64,000 bases of DNA from Anaerolineaceae bacterium (GCA_020634115.1 JACKCH010000013.1:1-64000); one strand, 5' to 3'. Numbered from the stretch's first letter, positions 1-9,016 are shown. Notes: generated by a model from the sequence alone, not told the origin. Translations and numbers: made by a program.

Positions 1-2
1 CG

Positions 3-410
3 CCGCTTGAAACCGTGTTCGGGTTTATTGCAGACACGCCGGAACGCCAACCGGAATGGTGGGGACAGTTTGAACTTCAGGAGCGCGTGACGCCGCCGCC
101 GACTCACCTGGGATCGGTTTCCCGTTACGTGTACAACATGCTGGGCGTGACGATCAATGGGGAGCATGAGGTGGTGGGCATCAACCGCCCGGAGTACCTG
201 CACGTCAGAACCACCAGCGGGATAGACTCCGCATTTGAGTTCTTTTTCGCGCCACAGGACGGCGGCACCCGGCTCACGGTGCGGGTGGACTACAAACTGC
301 CGGGGTCGGTCATCGGTCAACTCTTAAACCGGGTCGTGATTGAGCAGAAGAATGAAAGCGACCTGCGCGACGCCCTGGACACCCTCAACAACATTCTGAC
401 CGGAGCCTAA
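3..410 (+). CDS. SRPBCC-fold (polyketide cyclase/START-like) protein, 3' part
   Basis: The reading frame is open to the left edge, so the true start lies outside the window; a GTG at 15 is internal to the frame. The visible ~135 residues begin with a helix-like LETVFGFIADTPER segment, continue through alternating strands (EHEVVGINRPEYLHVRT, FEFFFAPQDGGTRLTVRVDY) and end in a long C-terminal helix after LPGSVIGQLLNRVV. This order matches the SRPBCC ligand-binding fold of the polyketide cyclase/dehydrase group. The ligand cannot be told from sequence. It converges on the P-type ATPase gene, with about 60 bases between the two stops. Confidence 0.7.
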   Translation, partial: PLETVFGFIADTPERQPEWWGQFELQERVTPPPTHLGSVSRYVYNMLGVTINGEHEVVGINRPEYLHVRTTSGIDSAFEFFFAPQDGGTRLTVRVDYKLPGSVIGQLLNRVVIEQKNESDLRDALDTLNNILTGA

Positions 411-474
411 CAAAAGGCGGAGGGTGGTCTGATGCACACACTCCGCCTCGTCTGTCTCTTAATCCGACGTTCGG

Positions 475-2871
475 CTACGGCTTTAAAAAGGCCCACATCC
501 GGTTGATGAGGTGGCGGTTTTCCATCGCAAAATGCTGGATAACAGCCGTCAGGAAGAAAATCGTCACGATCAACACCCATACGCTGGGGGTGGGCGGGAT
601 GAAATCGAAGAAATCTGGCTTGAGAAATGGCACGATCATCGTCAGCCCCAACAGGACGAACCCAAACAGCGTGACCCGCCAGTGTTTTATCATCGTGCGC
701 GGCCAGAACAACTCGACCTCGTGAATGTTCCAGAAAATCAGTGTCCCATAAATGGCGATAAACAGCGTAACGGCGCTGCGGGCCGCGAAGGTGTTCTTAT
801 CCGCCGCGAAGAAGGTCACCACGTAGAGCAGCGCCAGCATGGCCGCCCCGATGACTCCCGCCGTGAACACATAGTCCAGCACATCCCGGCGGAAGCGCGC
901 CATATAGCCGGGACGAATCCAACCAATCGCAATCAGGGTCGCCGGGATATTGACCGTCCCAAATGTGATCCAGCTAATCTGTACCGGCGTGGTCGGGAAG
1001 GGCAGCGTCATAAAACCGACAAAGAAGATCAGGACAATGTTATAGAAATTCTTGGTCAGGAACAGCTTGGTCGTGCCAAAGATACTCTGGGTGATTTGTG
1101 TCCCTTCCTTGAAGGCCAGGGGCAGGGTGGACATGGCGTTATTGAGCAGCACAATATCGGAGACATCCTTGCTGATCTGCGTACCATCGTTCATCACAAT
1201 CGCCAGATGGGACTCCTTCAGCGCCGGGACATCGTTCACGCCGTCCCCGACCATTGCCACATACTCACCCTGTTTCTTGAGCGACCCGATGATTTTTCGC
1301 TTGGTTTCCGGCTCGATGCGGGCGAACAGGTCGCTTTCAGCCACAGCAGAGTCCAGTTCCCCTGGGGACATCGCCTCCAACTGCTGCCCGGTGTAAGTCT
1401 TATCAACAGACATCCCGGACTGGCGGGCGATGGCCTGCACCGTTTCCAGGTTGTCGCCGGAAATCACTTTGAGCCGGACATTCTGTTCACGAAAAGCGTC
1501 CAGTGTAGTTTGAATGTCCGGGCGCACCTGGTCGCTGAGGATGATGAGCGCCAGCGGTTCGACATTTTCCAGTTTACTATCCTGCACCAGTTCGGGGGCA
1601 CGACCAAACGCTAGCACACGCAAGCCCTGGCGGGACAGGTCGCGGGCGCGTTCCAGAGCCTCCGTGCTTGCTCCCCCATCCACCAGCAAACGTTCCGGTG
1701 CACCCATCACGAGAGTCTCATCCTCGAATATGATTGCGCCCCATTTACGGGTTGAACTGAAGGGGATTTCGCGCACTTTAGCGGGGATTGGCCCGGTATG
1801 ATTGGCTGACTGTTCGCTATAGGTGGCTACTGCGCTGGCGGTGTGGTTGAGGTGTGCTAGATTTTTGAGGTACAGCTGTAGTTTGTGGTGAATATCCGCT
1901 TCCGCAGCACCGTTGAGTGTCAGGAGTTCCGTCACCGCCAGTTTGTTCTGGGTGAGCGTGCCGGTTTTGTCGAAGCAGAGTGTCGTCACGTTCGCCAGCG
2001 ATTCAACGGCGTTCACCCGCTGGATGAGGGTTTGATGGCGGCTGATGCTGATCGCCCCCAACGTGAGAGAGAGCAGCGCCGTGAGGACTAACCCTTGCGG
2101 CACGATACTACTGACAAAAACCACCTCGCTCCGAACCGCATTTAGGAGTGATTGACCGTGTCGCATTTCGGAGAAAAAGAGCATCGGCCCGATCAGCAGC
2201 ATGACCACAACCATCAGTTCAACCAGGGCATCCAGGCGCTGCTGCGTGGGCGTCTTTACATTCTTGTAGGCTTTGGCGGCGACGGAAAGCTGGTTGATGG
2301 TACTGTCCTTGCCCACACGGGTCGCCACCATCACGCCCGTCCCGGCGATGCAAAACGAACCAGAGTGCATTTCGCTATCTACCAGTTTGAATACCGAGTC
2401 GGATTCGCCCGTCAACTGGGATTCGTCCATCTCCAGGGCATCGCTGGCGAGTGCGCGGCCATCCACCACAATTTTGTCGCCCGGCTCAATCGGGATCACG
2501 TCATCCTGCACCAGGTCGTAAATCGAGACAGTCTGTAATGCGCCGTCGCGCCAGACCCGCACCTCTTTGGCTGCCAGTGCCGCCAGTTTGTCGAGCTTGC
2601 GCTTGGCGTTGATCTCCTGAATCGTGCCGAGAATGGAGTTTGTGACCACGCTGAATCCCGCGAATAACGCGGTGGAATAGTCGTTCATCAGCACAACAAT
2701 CAATAGCAGCGTGCCGAGGACGATATTGAACAGGTTGAAGACATTATCGCGGACGATTTGCCAGTAGGTACGGCCAACACGCGGCTTAAAATTGTTGGTC
2801 AGCCCCCGGCTGCGGCGCTCGTTGACTTCAGCGGTGGATAAGCCCGAATAAGATGATGGGTGACTAAGCAA
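475..2871 (-). CDS. P-type cation-transporting ATPase (CtpE/MgtA-like)
   Basis: 798-residue P-type ATPase of the inner membrane, the usual length for small P2/P3-like pumps. Visible hallmarks: actuator loop TGES at 154-157, the phosphorylation motif DKTGTLTQ with phospho-Asp D301, an SGDN segment near 471, and the hinge GDGVNDVPA at 542-550. Membrane helices lie at about 44-62, 68-84, 217-233, 249-277 and in the C-terminal third. There is no N-terminal CxxC metal-binding domain and no CPC motif in TM4 (SSIVPQG is seen instead), so it is not a Cu/Zn/Cd-type P1B pump. The layout resembles mycobacterial CtpE (calcium uptake), but the ion is an inference. The start is TTG, chosen because an AGGAG box lies about 7 bases upstream (near 2879-2884). 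Confidence 0.9.
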   Translation of the reverse strand: MLSHPSSYSGLSTAEVNERRSRGLTNNFKPRVGRTYWQIVRDNVFNLFNIVLGTLLLIVVLMNDYSTALFAGFSVVTNSILGTIQEINAKRKLDKLAALAAKEVRVWRDGALQTVSIYDLVQDDVIPIEPGDKIVVDGRALASDALEMDESQLTGESDSVFKLVDSEMHSGSFCIAGTGVMVATRVGKDSTINQLSVAAKAYKNVKTPTQQRLDALVELMVVVMLLIGPMLFFSEMRHGQSLLNAVRSEVVFVSSIVPQGLVLTALLSLTLGAISISRHQTLIQRVNAVESLANVTTLCFDKTGTLTQNKLAVTELLTLNGAAEADIHHKLQLYLKNLAHLNHTASAVATYSEQSANHTGPIPAKVREIPFSSTRKWGAIIFEDETLVMGAPERLLVDGGASTEALERARDLSRQGLRVLAFGRAPELVQDSKLENVEPLALIILSDQVRPDIQTTLDAFREQNVRLKVISGDNLETVQAIARQSGMSVDKTYTGQQLEAMSPGELDSAVAESDLFARIEPETKRKIIGSLKKQGEYVAMVGDGVNDVPALKESHLAIVMNDGTQISKDVSDIVLLNNAMSTLPLAFKEGTQITQSIFGTTKLFLTKNFYNIVLIFFVGFMTLPFPTTPVQISWITFGTVNIPATLIAIGWIRPGYMARFRRDVLDYVFTAGVIGAAMLALLYVVTFFAADKNTFAARSAVTLFIAIYGTLIFWNIHEVELFWPRTMIKHWRVTLFGFVLLGLTMIVPFLKPDFFDFIPPTPSVWVLIVTIFFLTAVIQHFAMENRHLINRMWAFLKP

Positions 2872-2949
2872 TGAACGACTCCTGCAGTGGGTTAATCAAG
2901 GACTATACGTGTTATAACCCCAATCCGTTGTAAAAATCACGGTTGAATC

Positions 2950-2977
2950 TTGACGGAATGGGGTCTACCAGTATAAT
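2950..2977 (+). promoter_or_regulatory. Promoter of tRNA-Lys(CTT)
   Basis: TTGACG at 2950-2955 and TATAAT at 2972-2977 are separated by 16 bases. The predicted transcription start is some 14 bases before the mature tRNA 5' end. This is the most consensus-like promoter in this intergenic space. Confidence 0.75.
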
Positions 2978-2997
2978 CATTCCATCATAACCCGTTT

Positions 2998-3070
2998 GGC
3001 CCTGTAGCTCAATTGGCAGAGCAGTTGACTCTTAATCAATTGGTTGTAGGTTCGAGTCCTACCAGGGTCA
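2998..3070 (+). tRNA. tRNA-Lys(CTT)
   Basis: 73-nt cloverleaf. Acceptor GGCCCTG (2998-3004) pairs with CAGGGTC (3063-3069) with one G-T wobble. The D-stem is GCTC/GAGC, the anticodon stem GTTGA/TCAAT, and the T-arm holds GTTCGAG. The anticodon loop CTCTTAA gives anticodon CTT, reading AAG. No CCA is encoded; the base after discriminator A3070 starts CAAA. Confidence 0.96.
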
Positions 3071-3080
3071 CAAACCGCAA

Positions 3081-3113
3081 AAAACCGTTTCCGAGAGAAG
3101 AAACGGTTTTTTT
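3081..3113. terminator. Bidirectional rho-independent terminator
   Basis: An 11-bp perfect stem, AAAACCGTTTC (3081-3091) with GAAACGGTTTT (3100-3110), has an 8-nt loop. The plus strand continues into a T run and the minus strand also ends in six Ts. It therefore serves tRNA-Lys from the left and the rhamnose operon, whose last gene stops at 3160, from the right. Confidence 0.85.
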
Positions 3114-3159
3114 GTTATCTCAATTCGATGTATTCAAAAGTGACTGAAGCGTCCGGGCT

Positions 3160-4404
3160 TTATTGAAAACCGCCGCTGGGGGTGGAGATGCCGCGTTCTT
3201 CACCGATCTTTTCCTCGTAGCCGCTTTCCCAGTAGGTGGCAATCGGATCCACCGGTACGCCCATCTCCGCCCGCACCTGCGCCAGCAAAGGCCGCACGTC
3301 GGTACGGAATGCGTCATTGAGCAGGCGGTGTGCCTCTAATACATTGCCATCTTGCTGCAACGCGGTGAGCTTCTTGCGCTGTACCAGCAGGGACTTGGCA
3401 TAGGCTTCCTGGCAGTTCAGCACCGAGTAGATGATCGGCGCCATTTTTCCCTCTACATTGTGATTCTGGTCGAGCATGTAGGCCACCTGACGGGCGGTGG
3501 TGCGTGCCGGTTCATCACTCCCTTGCTCCGCACCCGCCAGTTCGGTGTAGATCAGGAACAGTTCATACGGGTTGACACTGCCCACGATCAGGTCGTCATC
3601 GGCGTACTTGCGGTTATTGAAGTGGAAGCCGCCTAGTCGCCCTTCATCCAGCAGGAACGCCACAATCTGCTCGATGTTCACCCCCTGAGCATGATGCCCC
3701 AGGTCAACCAATACCTGCGCCTGTGGCCCCAGCTTGAGACACCAGGCATAGGCCGTCCCCCAATCGGGAATGTCGGTGCTGTAGAAGGCCGGTTCAAAGA
3801 ATTTGTATTCGACCAGCATCCGGCTGTCGGCTGGAAGGTGCTGATACACCAGTTTGAGACTCTCCTCAAAGCGGCGTTTGCGCCCGCGCAGGCTGTCCTG
3901 CCCGGCGTAGTTCGTGCCGTCAGCGAACCACAGGCTCAGGACATCGCTGTGGAGTTTTGGCATAATCTCACAGCATTCCAGGATGTGATCTAAGGCACGT
4001 TCCCGGATGCCGCCTGCGGGATGACCGAGTGAGCCGAGTCTATACTCATCATCCTGGAACACATTGGGATTCACCGCGCCGATGCGGATACCCAGGTCAG
4101 CGGCATACTGGTTCATCGCGTCATAGTCGTCATTTTCCGGGCGATCCCAGGGGATATGGACGGCCACCGTCGGCGCGATGCCGGTCATTTGATGTACCAT
4201 CGCAGCATCGGCCAGTTTCTGCTGGGTGGTCGTCGCCGCGCCGCGCCAGGCAAAGGCCTTAAAGCGCGTGCCGCTGTTGGCATACCCCCAACTGGGCGTC
4301 TCGATATGCTGATGCTTGAGCGCCTCCTTCACCGTGTCCAGATCAATTCCCAGGCGGTCACATTGTTCCGCAAACAACGTATAAGCGGCTTGATATTCAG
4401 ACAT
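3160..4404 (-). CDS. rhaI: L-rhamnose isomerase (RhaI type)
   Basis: 414-residue cytoplasmic TIM-barrel isomerase converting L-rhamnose to L-rhamnulose. It matches the Pseudomonas stutzeri/RhaI-type rhamnose isomerases, not the E. coli RhaA lineage. Likely metal-site residues keep the family spacing: E199 (LVEYKFFEP), D234 (VDLGHHAQG) and H261 (GFHFNNRKYADDDL); a later acidic ligand is probably D312 in LDQNHN. It is the promoter-distal gene of the rhamnose cluster, directly after rhamnulokinase, and ends 50 bases before the terminator hairpin. The substrate assignment is strengthened by the neighbouring kinase and the bifunctional aldolase. Confidence 0.93.
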   Translation of the reverse strand: MSEYQAAYTLFAEQCDRLGIDLDTVKEALKHQHIETPSWGYANSGTRFKAFAWRGAATTTQQKLADAAMVHQMTGIAPTVAVHIPWDRPENDDYDAMNQYAADLGIRIGAVNPNVFQDDEYRLGSLGHPAGGIRERALDHILECCEIMPKLHSDVLSLWFADGTNYAGQDSLRGRKRRFEESLKLVYQHLPADSRMLVEYKFFEPAFYSTDIPDWGTAYAWCLKLGPQAQVLVDLGHHAQGVNIEQIVAFLLDEGRLGGFHFNNRKYADDDLIVGSVNPYELFLIYTELAGAEQGSDEPARTTARQVAYMLDQNHNVEGKMAPIIYSVLNCQEAYAKSLLVQRKKLTALQQDGNVLEAHRLLNDAFRTDVRPLLAQVRAEMGVPVDPIATYWESGYEEKIGEERGISTPSGGFQ

Positions 4405-4450
4405 GATTCTACTCTCCGGTCTTATTTTCGGAATGTTCTACCCATTTCAC

Positions 4451-4470
4451 CTGCCGGAACGCTCCGGCAG
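4451..4470. promoter_or_regulatory. Intercistronic hairpin between rhaB and rhaI
   Basis: A perfect 8-bp inverted repeat, CTGCCGGA / TCCGGCAG with a 4-nt loop, sits in the 84-base space between the two genes. There is no T run, so it is more likely an mRNA-stabilising or processing element than a terminator. The role is inferred. Confidence 0.4.
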
Positions 4471-4488
4471 TTCTATATCCGTTATGAT

Positions 4489-5961
4489 TCACACCCCCAG
4501 TGCCAGCAGCCGGGCGTAGGCGACATCCCAGGCGTCCCGGTCAGCGATTGGCGCATAGGTCTGCACATCTGTCGAACGGCGCACCAATTCCCGCCCTTCA
4601 GCCAGCGACGCTAAATCGCCCCGCGCGACCATCTGGATAATCAGACTGCCATAGGCGGTGGCTTCCACCGGCCCGGCAATCACCACGCGCCCGGTGGCAT
4701 CCGCCGTGAATTGGCAGAGCAGTCGGTTTTGTGTGCCGCCGCCGACAATGTGAACCGGGTCAAGGCGGTAGCCCAGAATCGTCTCCAACTGCGCCAGCAC
4801 CCACCGGTATTTGAGCGCCAGGCTTTCCAGAATACAGCGTACCAGCGCCCCTTTATCCGCCGGGGTCGGTTGGTGGGTCGCCTGGCAAAACTGGTGAATC
4901 CGCGACGGCATATCGCCGGGCGGCAGGAACTGCGGCGCATCGGGATTCAACACGGCGCTGAAGGGGAGCGCGGCTGCCGCCATCCGGGTGAGATCATCAT
5001 AGGTGTACACGTCACCGGCCCCCGCCCAGGTGCGCAGACACTCCTGCACCAGCCACAGCCCCATCACATTCCGGGAAAACCGGAACCTGCCGTCCGTCCC
5101 GCCTTCGTTGGTCATGTTGGCTGCCAGACTCGCGGCGTTGATGACCGGGGCGGGGGTGAGTGCGCCCATAATTGACCACGTTCCCGAACTGATCCAGGCG
5201 AAATTCTCGGTCTTCGCCGGAACCGCCGCCACCGCCGAACCGGTATCATGGCAGGCCGGGGTAATCACCGGAAAAGCCGGAATCCCGATCTCTGCGGCCA
5301 GCGCCGGTTGTAGGTCGCCCAGCACCGTCCCCGGCGGGACGATTTCCGGGAAAATCTCGGTTGGGATGCCGAGTTGCTCCATCAAATGCGTCGCCCAGCC
5401 GCCCCGGCGCGGGTCGTAACACTGCGTTGTCGTGGCGATGGTGAATTCGCTGACTTTGCGCCCGGTCAGCCAGTAGTTGAATAAATCCGGCATGGTGAGG
5501 AAGGTACGGGCGCTGTGCAGCGCGGGGGATTGTGATCTGACCAGCGCCAGCAGTTGGTACAGGCTGTTGATGGGCATGAACTGGATTCCGGTCTGCTCGA
5601 AAATCGCCGCCTGACCCACCTGGTCAAAGGCCACCTCGACCAGTCCATCGGTACGGCTGTCCCGGTAGTGATACGGATTCCCGATCAGCGCCCCCTGGTC
5701 ATCCAGCAGCCCGAAGTCCACGCCCCAGGTATCCACGCCCACGCTCAACGGCTGGTCAGCGGCGGCAGCAGCTATCCCTTGCTTGATAGATGCCCAGATA
5801 TTCAGGACATCCCAATGCAGGCCATCGGGCAGGCGCACCGGTTGGTTGGGGAAACGATGCACTTCGGCCAGGCTGAGGCGTTCCCCATCAAACCGGCCCA
5901 ACATCGCCCGGCCACTCTCCGCTCCGAGGTCAACCGCCAGGAAATTCGCTGTTGCGACCAT
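4489..5961 (-). CDS. rhaB: Rhamnulokinase
   Basis: 490-residue FGGY-family sugar kinase phosphorylating L-rhamnulose at O1 with ATP. The N-terminal phosphate-binding segment is FLAVDLGAESGRAMLG; the catalytic Asp lies in the HDTGSAVAAVPA segment; WISSGTWSIMG and the C-terminal HIVGGGTQNRLLCQFTADATGR segment are typical of RhaB. The start at 5961 is preferred over an in-frame codon seven residues upstream because GGAGG lies 4 bases before this ATG. It precedes rhaI and follows the M19-like gene in the same direction, so it is probably co-transcribed. The product, rhamnulose-1-phosphate, is the substrate of the aldolase encoded at 17234-19423. Confidence 0.94.
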   Translation of the reverse strand: MVATANFLAVDLGAESGRAMLGRFDGERLSLAEVHRFPNQPVRLPDGLHWDVLNIWASIKQGIAAAAADQPLSVGVDTWGVDFGLLDDQGALIGNPYHYRDSRTDGLVEVAFDQVGQAAIFEQTGIQFMPINSLYQLLALVRSQSPALHSARTFLTMPDLFNYWLTGRKVSEFTIATTTQCYDPRRGGWATHLMEQLGIPTEIFPEIVPPGTVLGDLQPALAAEIGIPAFPVITPACHDTGSAVAAVPAKTENFAWISSGTWSIMGALTPAPVINAASLAANMTNEGGTDGRFRFSRNVMGLWLVQECLRTWAGAGDVYTYDDLTRMAAAALPFSAVLNPDAPQFLPPGDMPSRIHQFCQATHQPTPADKGALVRCILESLALKYRWVLAQLETILGYRLDPVHIVGGGTQNRLLCQFTADATGRVVIAGPVEATAYGSLIIQMVARGDLASLAEGRELVRRSTDVQTYAPIADRDAWDVAYARLLALGV

Positions 5962-6017
5962 GTTTCCTCCGTTAAACGTCAACCGATAACACTATTGCAC
6001 CACGCGGCGTGGTGGTT

Positions 6018-6995
6018 TTACCGCCATACCTCACCGTACAGCCGCAGCCAGTTTTCTCCCAGCACTTTACGGGTATCCGCTTCGGAATAGCCCCGCGCCA
6101 GCAGCGCCGCCGTGACGTTGGGCATTTCCGCTATTGTGGAGAAGTTTTGCACTGGCGGGATATTCTGCATGAACGTCACGACATCCAGCGGCAGCCCGGA
6201 GAGGACGGTTTGGGCGACTTCCAGGGGCATCTCTTCCATGAAATCCGGCCCGAGTCCCACATGGTCAATTCCCACCATCTGCACCATGTAATCAATCGTT
6301 GCGGCGTAATCCTCAATCGTGGCCGGTAGCTTGGGGGTGAGCATCGCGGGGAAAGACAGCGCGCCGATTACACCCCCCCTGGCGGCGCACGCTTTGAGCG
6401 CCTCATCAGTCTTGTTACGGGGATGGTCGAACTGGGATTTGGCGTTAGAGTGGGTGATGGCAATCGGTGTCTCCGAAACCTCAATCGCTTCCAGGGTCGT
6501 GCGTATCCCGCAATGTGAAACATCCACCAGAATACCCAAGCGGTTCATCTCCGTGATGGCATCCCGGCCAAAGGGGGTCAATCCCCGGTCTTCAGGTGCC
6601 TGGCAGCCGAAGCCCACCCGATTCTCGAAGTTATACGTCAGTTGGATGATGCGGATACCCAGTTCGTGATAGATGCGCAGCAGGTGCAGCTTATCCGCAA
6701 GCGGCGCGGTGTCCTGGAATCCCAGGATGAACCCGGATTTCCCGGCGGCTTTGGCGGCGTGAATATCGGCCACGCTGCGCGCCTGCATGGCAATCGCCGC
6801 ATGTTTATCGAGTTTGGCGTACATCTGGCCGATCATATCCAACGCATCCTCTGGATTGTGCCAGGCCGCGATGGTGGCATTGACCGCAGTGATGCCACCC
6901 TGGTGAATGCGCTCGATGACCGAATCGCTCAAAAACCAACTGGCGTTCAAACCGTCAATGATGATACTTTCCCGATGAAGTTGTTGTTCACTCAT
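6018..6995 (-). CDS. Membrane-dipeptidase-like (M19) protein with altered metal site
   Basis: 325-residue TIM-barrel protein of peptidase family M19 (renal dipeptidase). Family landmarks are present: VDVSHCG with H161, ITHSNA with H182, and VGLGPDF near residue 248. Canonical M19 enzymes carry an N-terminal DGHND (His and Asp metal ligands) and a bridging Glu; here the matching places read DGLNA (L16, A18) and GFQDT (Q94). Three of five expected metal ligands are therefore replaced and classical di-zinc dipeptidase activity is doubtful. It lies between rhaB and the RidA gene and is probably co-transcribed. A hydrolase on another amide or lactone-like substrate of the pathway is possible but not shown. 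Confidence 0.8.
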   Translation of the reverse strand: MSEQQLHRESIIIDGLNASWFLSDSVIERIHQGGITAVNATIAAWHNPEDALDMIGQMYAKLDKHAAIAMQARSVADIHAAKAAGKSGFILGFQDTAPLADKLHLLRIYHELGIRIIQLTYNFENRVGFGCQAPEDRGLTPFGRDAITEMNRLGILVDVSHCGIRTTLEAIEVSETPIAITHSNAKSQFDHPRNKTDEALKACAARGGVIGALSFPAMLTPKLPATIEDYAATIDYMVQMVGIDHVGLGPDFMEEMPLEVAQTVLSGLPLDVVTFMQNIPPVQNFSTIAEMPNVTAALLARGYSEADTRKVLGENWLRLYGEVWR

Positions 6996-7062
6996 TATTC
7001 CGTTGTATTCCTATCCTTCTAACCCAATTTTCTGTATCAGCAATCACGTTATTCTCTTGCCT

Positions 7063-7449
7063 TCATGCCTGTTCAGGCAGTGCGACGATGGCATCCGCCA
7101 TGATCTGTGCCGACAGCACTGGCCCCAGTACCGGCGTGCGGGCCGGGTAGGGGGCTGGGAAAAACCGCTCGTAAATCATGTTCATCTCCGCGAAATTCGC
7201 CGCATCCGCCAGGTAGACAGTGACTTTGACCACATCGGCCATAGACGCACCTGCCGCCTCCACTATCGCCTGGATATTGGCGAAAACCCGTTCGGCCTGT
7301 TCGTGGAAAGTCTCACTGACCACCGCGCCGGTGGCCGGGTCGAACGGCCCTTGTGCGGCGATATAGAGTTGGGGGGATGTGACGATCACCCCTTGCGCGT
7401 AGGGACCTTTGGGTGTGGGCGCATGTTCGGTCTGGACAAGGCGTTTCAC
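7063..7449 (-). CDS. RidA/YjgF/YER057c family protein
   Basis: 128 residues, the usual size for the trimeric RidA fold. The YAQGV, ADVVKVTVYL and PARTPVLGP segments are typical; the Arg in PARTP is the family's substrate-carboxylate-binding Arg. The C-terminal position that is usually Glu in VEIEAIA appears as Asp (MADAIVAL). RidA proteins hydrolyse reactive enamine/imine intermediates, but many subfamilies in catabolic clusters have unknown substrates. It lies 3 bases downstream of the SnoaL-like gene stop, hence co-transcribed. Next to a PLP lyase (TPL) in the same cluster, imine clearance is a reasonable but unproven role. Confidence 0.85.
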   Translation of the reverse strand: MKRLVQTEHAPTPKGPYAQGVIVTSPQLYIAAQGPFDPATGAVVSETFHEQAERVFANIQAIVEAAGASMADVVKVTVYLADAANFAEMNMIYERFFPAPYPARTPVLGPVLSAQIMADAIVALPEQA

Positions 7450-7452
7450 GGG

Positions 7453-7878
7453 TTAAGCCTTTCCTTTCAGTTTCCATGCCCAGCGTGTGATTCGGGCGAG
7501 TAAGCCGCCGATCCCACCGGGCGGATACGGTACGTAGCTTTGCAGGCGTGTAATCAGTCCGTCACGGGTTTCATAGACAAACACCTGGTCGAACTTGAGC
7601 GCCATGCCCCCTTTGAACACATGATGGGTGTCTACTTCGACTGCGCCCGATGTGTCATCGCCCCACAGGTGGCGCACCGTGAAACCGGGTTGTTCCATAT
7701 TGCTCAGTCCCCACTCGAACCCCTGGCGGATCGCCGGTTTGCCTTCCATTCTGGGGATCGGATAGTGCGGGTCATACACCACCGCATCATCCGCAAATAG
7801 AGCTAAAGATGCTTCCAGGTCTTTATTCATAAAAGCGGCGATTAAAGCATCAAGAATCTTCTGGTTATCTTCATTCAT
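7453..7878 (-). CDS. SnoaL-like / NTF2-fold protein
   Basis: 141-residue cone-shaped alpha+beta barrel protein. The N-terminal helices NQKILDALIAAFMNKDLEASLALFADDAVVYDP, with the DAVVYDPH strand start, and the later strands around VEVDTHHVF and VFVYETRDGLITRLQSY are typical of SnoaL-like and ketosteroid-isomerase-like families. Substrate unknown. The C-terminal ~20 residues (ITRWAWKLKGKA) are basic and could form an amphipathic helix. It sits 3 bases before the RidA gene and about 100 bases after the SDR stop. Confidence 0.75.
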   Translation of the reverse strand: MNEDNQKILDALIAAFMNKDLEASLALFADDAVVYDPHYPIPRMEGKPAIRQGFEWGLSNMEQPGFTVRHLWGDDTSGAVEVDTHHVFKGGMALKFDQVFVYETRDGLITRLQSYVPYPPGGIGGLLARITRWAWKLKGKA

Positions 7879-7976
7879 TTTGTCATTCCATGAGCAAATA
7901 AATTTATCGTACGATCATTTTACAGATGATGAGACTTTCTGCCGGATAGACGCGCCACCATCGAATCAGCACTTTT

Positions 7977-8717
7977 TCAGCTTGCCAGGTAGCCGCCATC
8001 AACCGGGAGTGTAATCCCATGAATAAAGTCGGCTTCGTTGCTGGCAAGATAGACAGCGGCTGCGGCGGTTTCAGCCGGTAAGCCGGTTCGTCGGGCCGGG
8101 ATGGTGGTTGCCAGGTGTTCCAGGAATTCGGAGGCGGGCGCTGTGCCAGGTGTAATCACTAAATGCGGCGCAATCGCGTTCACATTCACGCCCTGCGGCC
8201 CGAACTCCACCGCCCATGATTTGGTCATCAGCGTCAGGGCGGCTTTGGTCGCGCCATAGAGAGCGGCCTTAGGGAAACCGCGATGCGCCAGGGTGGTGGT
8301 GATGTTGATGACTTTCCCCATGCCCCGTTCCGCCATGCGCGGCGCAAACGCCGCCGTCAGGAAGAAAGGGGCTTTGAGGTTGGTGGCAATCACTTCATCA
8401 AAAACGGCCTCTTCTACCAGCGGGGTTTCCGCCATCGGGAAAATCGCCGCGTTGTTGACCAGGATATCCACCTGTTGGACGGCACGGGATGTTTCATGGA
8501 TGAGGTGGTCAATGCCCTGCCGGGACGATAAATCCGCCACGATACACTGGGCCGAACCCGCAGCGGCGTGAATACGCTCAACGACGGCCTGCCCCTGCTG
8601 TGCGTTACGCCCTGTAATCACCACCTGAGCGCCTTCCTGGGCAAATGCGACGGCAATCGCCGTCCCGATCCCGGATGTGGCGCCTGTCACTAACGCCGTT
8701 TTCCCTTTCAGACGCAT
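7977..8717 (-). CDS. Short-chain dehydrogenase/reductase
   Basis: 246-residue classical SDR. Cofactor motif TGATSGIG at 11-18, NNA at 88-90, and catalytic Y154-x3-K158 (YGATK). The position normally occupied by the catalytic Ser, 13 residues before Tyr, is Thr141. The C-terminus EADFIHGITLPVDGGY is the standard SDR ending. TGR at 35-37 at the end of strand 2 is compatible with NADP(H), but this is not decisive. It is probably a sugar or aldehyde oxidoreductase of the rhamnose locus; it opens the second part of the cluster, after a 338-base gap filled with repeats, so it may have its own promoter. Confidence 0.88.
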   Translation of the reverse strand: MRLKGKTALVTGATSGIGTAIAVAFAQEGAQVVITGRNAQQGQAVVERIHAAAGSAQCIVADLSSRQGIDHLIHETSRAVQQVDILVNNAAIFPMAETPLVEEAVFDEVIATNLKAPFFLTAAFAPRMAERGMGKVINITTTLAHRGFPKAALYGATKAALTLMTKSWAVEFGPQGVNVNAIAPHLVITPGTAPASEFLEHLATTIPARRTGLPAETAAAAVYLASNEADFIHGITLPVDGGYLAS

Positions 8718-8843
8718 TATCTCCCCTCAAAATCAGATGGTTTCACCACCAAGTTCTATGCGATCATTTACGGTGTTTTCCCAGGTAGGGGCATGACGAG
8801 ATGTTCCTTAAGAAAATAATTGGGAACCCGTTTGGTTCTGGCG

Positions 8844-8907
8844 GCGGACGCCCAGAAGGGCGTCCCTACGATGGGATTCTGTAGGGACAGGGCTTGCCCT
8901 GTCCGCC
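8844..8907. repeat. Composite GTAGGG palindrome, copy A
   Basis: Two hairpins face each other. The left one, GACGCCC..GGGCGTC, runs into CCCTAC; after a ~13-base spacer GTAGGG leads into GACAGGGC TT GCCCTGTC. A close copy with the same order lies at 40612-40673, and a diverged one at 44753-44827. Confidence 0.75.
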
Positions 8908-8988
8908 AAAATCCGACCCACCGAGTCGTACTTGTTTGTTACCTGATTAAATTTTTAAGAACCCATTTGAAAATTCGGGATTTTTCCC

Positions 8989-9016
8989 GTAGGGGCATGA
9001 TGTATCATGCCCCTAC
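8989..9016. repeat. Single GTAGGG palindrome
   Basis: Perfect inverted repeat: left arm GTAGGGGCATGAT, 2-nt centre GT, right arm ATCATGCCCCTAC. It shares the GTAGGG/CCCTAC borders with the composite repeats but has a different interior palindrome. Confidence 0.75.

Noticed and set aside
511..1614. Long plus-strand frame of 367 codons
   Set aside because: It is antisense to the P-type ATPase, with Arg/His/Gln-rich composition and no ribosome-binding site.
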